From contig NC_016462.1 in the NCBI RefSeq assembly GCF_000226115.1, positions 620,001-684,000 of the forward strand: a stretch of 64,000 nt of DNA, written 5' to 3'. Source of the DNA: Thermothielavioides terrestris NRRL 8126. Lineage: Eukaryota; Ascomycota; Sordariomycetes; Sordariales; Chaetomiaceae. The position numbers and the translations under genes were made by a program. Within the stretch, counting starts at the first letter, position 1, and each line of letters starts with the position of its first letter. The notes under the pieces were generated by a model. It had not been told where the DNA came from and did no database searches. It worked only from the letters and a program-made list of their open reading frames with translations. Of this stretch, positions 58,436 to 64,000 are shown piece after piece.

Positions 58436-59674
58436 CCAGTTAGAACCGTCAGTTCTATACTTGGACTATGTAACTGTTGAGTACACTCCACTTATCGGCG
58501 CGACAACCATAGGCATGGCGAATCCATTGTGAAGTAACTGTATGTTCGTTCCTCTTCTTGGTTGGGTATTCCCCCCTTACTCTTATTAGGGACTTGACTG
58601 AGTTTCCCATTGAACCTTGGCATACTTGGCATACCCAGTAAGTCGGGAAGGCATCTAACTATCTGTTCACCCCTGGGACTCAACCAAGCCGCAATCTCCC
58701 TGGGACCACTTCCGCAGCCGCCGGCGCGATATGCCACTGCGCTGAAGACACGGGGGAGAAGAACAGACACCTAATGCAACACAGTTTCCTATGTTATGTC
58801 TCCCAATCCCTCCCCTTCCACCCTCGTGGGGGATCCTAACCCAACTCACTCACCCCAGCAATGTGCCAATCGCAGCACATCCAGGGCCATGTTACAATCA
58901 GACTTGGGGGACGCGCATGCAAGTGACCAATTCCAACCATCTCTCTCGCCATGTAAGAGCAAAACAACAGGGCAATAAAACAGACAAAACCACTTGTTGC
59001 CTCTCCAAACCCCTCGCACGATCCACTCTCCCCTCTGCCGTGATGAAGCGGATGAAATCCCCACGCACAAAGCCAACAAAGCAAGCAACAAAAAACATGC
59101 AGAACAAAGATTTGAAAAGCAAGAGTAACTCCATATCTATCTCTCTCTTTGTGTGCGTGTTTGGGTCACAAAATAAACAGGCCGGAAAAAGAAACAAACT
59201 CCGTGCTCTATTCTCTGGTCTTCCCCGCTGGTCAAGCGAAACAAAAGGGAACCGAAAATATGGCAGTAGAGAGACCATTGCGGGGAGGGGTGTGGCGACC
59301 TCGAGAAAGAAATGCAAATTAGACCGTGTAAATGGGTATGGTATGGTAACGGGATGGGTATTCTTCTGCTGCTGACCACGACGATGATGAGAGTATGTGT
59401 GCGAGAGAGCCGAAAAAAGGCGGTAGGGAACCTCATGAAATGGGTATTGTTATGCGAAAGAAGCAGGGAAAGACGACGAGGCGGTCCCTGGCAGCGCGGC
59501 AAACCAGTTCCTTCGCGCGCCGGGGGTTGCCGAATTACAAAGATGGCAGTAGTTTCGAAAGGGCGCAGCGTCCGCTGGTGGGCACAGAATCTGTTGCGGA
59601 CGGGCGGAAGAAGCAGAGTCCAGAGAGAAGTTCAGGTGGCACCCGGCCTGACCTGACGGTGGCGGCCTTGTTGT
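58436..59674. other. Intergenic region between APH-like gene and Sok1-family gene
   Basis: Upstream DNA of the APH-like gene and probable 3' UTR of the Sok1-family gene, both on the minus strand. No gene is recognised. Confidence 0.5.
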
Positions 59675-61735
59675 TCATAGCAGAGCCGGGTGCTGTAGTG
59701 CGTGCAGCTCGCTCTCGATGTCACCCTCATAGGCCAGCGGCGCCCATACACGCCAGTGCAGGATGCCCAGGTGCGCGAGCCGGGACGCCATGTCGTCGAT
59801 GCCTGCGTCCTCACGGGGATCGCGCGGCTGCTCGGCGAACAGGCTGCCGGCATGGTGTTGGTGATAGCCGTGGTCGCGTGCCCGATCCCACGCCCGGCTT
59901 TGCCCGTGCCCGTGGGCGCGGGATCCCGTGGCAGCCGAAAACAGGGCGACGCCCGACAGGTCCTTGAACTCAGCGACGCGTCTGGCCAGCTCGGCGAGGA
60001 GCCGCTGTTGGAAGTGCGCCTCCACCTCACGGAAGATGCCGCTGTGCACATCATTCAGCGAGGCGGCTAGCTGGCTCTCGAACCCGGGCAGCGACGTGGG
60101 CGCGTTGGCACACCGCAGCACCTGAAGCGCCATGGATCCCGCGAGACCGTTCCACCGCTCAGCCGGGTTGCTCGTCGGGGGCGCCGTGTGCAGAAGCGCG
60201 AGAAGCGAGCTGTAGACTTCGGATGCCCTGAGGCGCGAGTCGGCCGAGTCGGCCGCGGGCTGAGCGAAGAAACTGGCCGACGTCCGGGGCGACGAGAAGT
60301 CGGAACCGCGATCGCTAAACGCCAGGCTAGACGGACGTGACGCGCCAGGGGCCATGAAATTGAACTCGCCCGACAGCCGAGAGCCTGCGGCCTCATCCCT
60401 AACGTACGAGGGAATCCTAGCGGCGCACGACTGTGTTATCCGAGACAGCCCCTCCAACTCGTCATACTTTCGCATGCAGATCTCCAGGCAGATGCTGTCG
60501 TGCATGTCGGACCGGAGCTTGAGCATCCGGTCCTCGTCGAAGACGAACGTCGGAGGAATAGCCTTGGGGCATGTCGATGGAAGGACGAGAGTGGAGAGCG
60601 CATGGAAGAACACGGCCATGCTGCCAAACGCGTGCAAGTGCGGCATCGGTGATGTGCCGTACAACCTTCGAGTGTATCGCTCGGCTTCCCGGTACCAGGC
60701 CCTCGAAGGGGCAATGCTGAGCTTTCTCGACTCGATCTTCCTTATGAAGAAGCGCTGCTCGAAGTGGACCGTGTCCTCGATCAAGACGGGGCGCAGGCAC
60801 CTGATCTGGTGGTTTGCCACGTCGAGCTTCATGGCCTCCAGCACGCTCAGCAGGCTGCGCATTCCCTTGACGAGCTCGGCGATGTCGTTGTTGCGGTTCC
60901 CGTTGCTCAGCTCCTGATACATGGCGTCGACCCATTCGTCCCGCATGGGCGCGCAGTGGAGCTTGAGAACGCCGGCTAACCAGGAGGCCAGCTTCTCCAA
61001 ATCGGCAACGCCCCGGCTGAACTGCTGCATCAGCAGCTCGACGTTTAGACCCTCATTCAGCAGGGCCCGGTCCTGGAGCGGTACTAGCGTTTCAATGATA
61101 TCCCTGACTGCGTGGAGCAGCACCGGCAGACACCAATCCCCGTGCCCATACCGCGCGTGGAACGCTTCCCTGTCCACAACAAACAAGTTCAGTTGGTCGT
61201 ACAGCGTATTCCAGAACTGGTTCGCCCTCTCCTGTTTCCGCTTTCCCTTGTCGCCATCAAGGTTCGGCCGGAAGTGCAGCTCGGGATCGAAGTTGATGTC
61301 GTGTCGCAGCTTCGGATTGTGGACGATTTTGTGCACATCGAGCTCACTTAGCGTTGCCTTGGTAACCGGGGGATCTATTTGCGGTGCTGTGGTCGGCCTC
61401 GTCGACGGCTGATCTGGCGCCGGCGTGCGTCCTGGAAGGTATTCGGCATGAGGCCTTGTGGCGGTGGAGACGGTTGAGCTGGTGGATGGATTCCTCGACA
61501 ATCCTTGGGGAGGGCTGACAACTCGCGCTGTCCTCGCCGATCCGCTTTGACTGAGCTTTCGTGAGCCACGGGGCAGATCTTGAGGAGGCGGTGAGAGAGG
61601 CTCGGAGTCCGATTCGGAAGGTGTGCTCCGCGACTCCGGGGCGGGCTCGGTCGGTATCGGCTCGTCCCCGGAATCCTGTCGCCTGTGAGTCGACATGTGG
61701 CTCCCGATCCCTCCGCCAGCAGCTTGATCGCTCAT
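59675..61735 (-). CDS. SOK1: Sok1/TCP11-family protein
   Basis: A single-exon gene of 686 residues. The TCP11/Sok1 family includes yeast Sok1, a high-copy suppressor of loss of protein kinase A, so a link to cAMP signalling is from family knowledge. Residues 1 to about 125 are Ser/Thr/Pro-rich and probably disordered. The family domain runs from about 130 to 660 and includes KIVHNPKLRHDINFDPELHFRPN, FWNTLYDQLNLF, a leucine-rich helical stretch (LLHAVRDIIETLVP), MRDEWVDAMYQEL, MKLDVANHQIRCLRPVLIEDTVHFEQRFF, and VFDEDRMLKLRSDMHDSICLEICM. The C-terminus has a His-rich patch (HGHGQSRAWDRARDHGYHQHH) and ends LHALQHPALL. The upstream minus strand (61736-62700) is strongly pyrimidine-rich, as in long fungal 5' leaders. 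The start is the first ATG, and no intron is needed to keep the domain intact. Confidence 0.9.
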   Translation of the reverse strand: MSDQAAGGGIGSHMSTHRRQDSGDEPIPTEPAPESRSTPSESDSEPLSPPPQDLPRGSRKLSQSGSARTARVVSPPQGLSRNPSTSSTVSTATRPHAEYLPGRTPAPDQPSTRPTTAPQIDPPVTKATLSELDVHKIVHNPKLRHDINFDPELHFRPNLDGDKGKRKQERANQFWNTLYDQLNLFVVDREAFHARYGHGDWCLPVLLHAVRDIIETLVPLQDRALLNEGLNVELLMQQFSRGVADLEKLASWLAGVLKLHCAPMRDEWVDAMYQELSNGNRNNDIAELVKGMRSLLSVLEAMKLDVANHQIRCLRPVLIEDTVHFEQRFFIRKIESRKLSIAPSRAWYREAERYTRRLYGTSPMPHLHAFGSMAVFFHALSTLVLPSTCPKAIPPTFVFDEDRMLKLRSDMHDSICLEICMRKYDELEGLSRITQSCAARIPSYVRDEAAGSRLSGEFNFMAPGASRPSSLAFSDRGSDFSSPRTSASFFAQPAADSADSRLRASEVYSSLLALLHTAPPTSNPAERWNGLAGSMALQVLRCANAPTSLPGFESQLAASLNDVHSGIFREVEAHFQQRLLAELARRVAEFKDLSGVALFSAATGSRAHGHGQSRAWDRARDHGYHQHHAGSLFAEQPRDPREDAGIDDMASRLAHLGILHWRVWAPLAYEGDIESELHALQHPALL

Positions 61736-64000
61736 GGGTCAGACCGGAGCTATCGCAATCGTACTGGCGTGGACCGACAGGCTGGGCAGCGTGGGCGCAG
61801 GAGGCTGCGTCGCTGTATATATAAAGGGGACAGAGAGAAAGGAGCCGCTGGCTCTCCCGGTCAGCACTCATGCAACAGACTCGAAAGGGAGCGGGCGAAG
61901 GATGCAAGGGAAAGGGGTGCAGGGGCAAACAAAGCGGAGGGCGACACAACCCCGGGACGAGGTCTCGTGAGGGCGGCCAGCTGCATGAGGCGCTGTAGCC
62001 ATGGTGCAGCAACTGGCCGGGAAGCAGAAGACCTCGGGGCCAGCAGCGAAAGGAGATTCGTGCAAAGGGTGCACGGGAAGCCAAAGCGGGCGACTCACCT
62101 GCAAGGTGCTCGGTCGTTTGCGTCCGGTGTGTGCTAGAGTGCCGACGGGAGTGAGCAGGACACAGCGTCGAACAAAGTGCGCGAGAGCGTGGATGTGTGT
62201 GTCACGTCGGACTCAACGAGCGTTGGTGTCGCTATTATGGGTATCCCGGTGAGGAGTTGAGGGGGAGACTGAATGAACGAGGACGCACAAGCAAAAGAAA
62301 GAAGGAGCAGGGCGGAGCAGAGCAGAGCACAGCAGGTGCGAGGAGGGTCAGGGCGGCGCGAGGGTAGAGGGCGGTGTGCACACACGCGACAGCGTGCCCT
62401 GGCTGTGGCTCGAGACCGAAGCCAAGCGGGATCGGACGCGGATACGTGGAGGGTCGCCGAAGCAGCCCAGGGTCGGATGTCAGGCAGGGAAGGAATGTGC
62501 TGTGTAGGTCACGGTATGCACCGATGGCAGCTACGGATTGGGCAAGGCAGCGAAAGAACAGCAGGGGGAAAAAAGGACCGGAGCAAGAGCAGAGCGAGAG
62601 GAAAGCAGAAACGAGCGTCAGGCCAAAAGTGCGGCCAGCGGTCTTTACATGCGGAAAAGGGATGGCAAAGGAGGGATGCGAATGGAGAAACAATGAACTT
62701 GAAGGAAGGACCTGCTAACTTGGAACGAAGCAGCCAGGGGGTGGCCGTCCGCTGCGCTCTTGCCGTGGACGGATATGGGCCGGAGACGTACAGTACCTCA
62801 CTGGTCGCACTGGCCACACTAGGAGTGCTGAGTGGGTGCCCCGGGATGCCCTGGGATGCCCTGGGTACGCCCCTGCGCCTCGATGCACAGGCAAGGCGAG
62901 CCACCTGGAACACCGCGGACCCTGCCCGTCGCCCCAAGAATAGGTGGCGCTGAGGCGGCTCTCACTCTGCCCGGCTCCTGGCACCCACAGTCCGGATTCA
63001 GGGTACCTGGTAGTTACCGAGAGCGGGCTTGCATGGAGCAGCACAGCGGTAGGTGCCTGATAGTTACGAGGCGATATTTCTTTGGTGCCTGGCCCAGGAG
63101 CACCGTGAACCATAAAGCCACACCCCAGTATGTGTATAACTTCCAATAGTTAGGTGACCCCTAGATTTGGCTGTCACAATCAGTCAGGCACTGCTCGCCT
63201 CACCGACGACCGTCTTCGGTACCTATGAGAGACCAGGTACAGAACTGGCATTGACTGCTTTGTATTCCGTACTTGTACTCCGTCCCGTGCCTGACTAAGA
63301 GCGGGTCCCGTGCTTGCTTGACCCGCGAGATTGCGATGCCACCACTCGATACCACCACAGCGGGCCCTCCCCGGCGCGCGTGGGGAGATGTTCCGTGTTC
63401 GGGGATGGTCATGCGCTCAGATCGCTCCTTTCAGCGCCTACTGCGTACTAACTCCTGTGAGAAGCGGCGGTTGGGGGCAACCAAGAACGGTTTGCACATG
63501 TTTCTTGGGCACAACGTCAACCAACCTGCCGCAAAGAGTGCTGAACTGACAACGGTACGATGTGCTGCGCTGTCGGGGCATGATTCAGCGTCCCGCCCTG
63601 TCCCTTGCCCATCCCCAGCAGCAGGCGCACCCGTCGTTTTGAAACGCCCCTTTCTTTTCTTTCTTTCGATGGACAATGCACGCCGTCGCGTCAGGTAAAA
63701 GTGCACCGCCGAGAGCATCCTGCCCTTGGGGGCGCTGCCTTGTGCCGCTGGTGCCGCTGGTGCCGTGGGAATGGATCAGCTTCATGTGCGCCGATCCGAT
63801 CCTCTCTGCGAGTTTCCTGTTGCGATTCGGAGATGGGCCCTACTCGCGCATTGAGTGCGCCGCCAACAAACGTTATTGCGCCTGCGCTATCCTTGGCAAG
63901 GGCGAGAGCTCTCCTTCCTCTCGCCTGTATCTTGGCAGGCCGATTGGTGATTTAGTGTCCTGTGAAGAGCGTGAAGACCAAGTCGCCCCAAACTCTGCAT
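61736..64000. other. Terminal intergenic region
   Basis: The first kilobase is probably the promoter and CT-rich 5' leader (on the minus strand) of the Sok1-family gene. Beyond that no credible gene is seen to the window end. A short 10-bp tandem repeat (unit CYGGGATGCC) occurs at 62841-62866. Confidence 0.5.

Noticed and set aside
61344..62693. Minus-strand open frames upstream of the Sok1-family gene
   Set aside because: They are translations of a long CT-rich leader (Ser/Pro/Leu/Phe) and overlap the real start region.

Overview
This window is nuclear DNA of a filamentous ascomycete, most likely a Sordariomycete and possibly from Sordariales/Chaetomiaceae; the family is inference from general character, not a database match. 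The evidence is short GT-AG introns of about 60-90 bp with CTNAC-like branch points, GC-rich coding sequence with C/G third positions, fungal-specific gene families, and a block mutated in the style of repeat-induced point mutation (RIP: CpA to TpA, leaving TAG/TAA stops).

Layout. Positions 1 to about 9,800 are an AT-rich RIP-type graveyard. A Ty3/gypsy chromovirus-like element (1-3141, resuming at 8717) is split by a complete-looking Tad1-type LINE (3142-8706) flanked by a 10-bp target duplication. Inside the LINE sits a GC-rich 251-bp inverted-repeat element (3701-3951) that shows little RIP. From about 9.8 to 28 kb lies a gene-poor stretch of ordinary composition with three copies of a second inverted-repeat element (TIR family B) and one tRNA-Gly. 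A fourth, better preserved copy is at 39129-39518, between genes.

From 28 kb the window is a normal gene-rich euchromatic region with ten protein genes: TAF4 (-), YSH1 (+), a Uds1-domain coiled-coil protein (-), a Dsc2-like rhomboid pseudoprotease (-), the cis-prenyltransferase RER2 (+), an ING/PHD chromatin reader (+), an F-box/LRR-like protein (+), V-ATPase subunit a VPH1 (+), an APH-fold phosphotransferase (-) and a Sok1/TCP11 family protein (-). These are mostly single-copy housekeeping functions: transcription initiation, mRNA 3' processing, chromatin reading, dolichol synthesis, vacuolar acidification and cAMP-linked signalling. TAF4/YSH1 and Dsc2-like/RER2 are divergent pairs; YSH1/Uds1 and VPH1/APH are convergent. 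I saw no secondary-metabolite cluster, CRISPR array, rRNA or operon-like arrangement.

The most unusual item is TIR family B. All four copies carry, at the same internal place, a block of exactly eight degenerate telomere-like hexamers. Exon borders were placed by eye from splice signals, reading frame and family knowledge; the first ING intron is the only seriously uncertain one.
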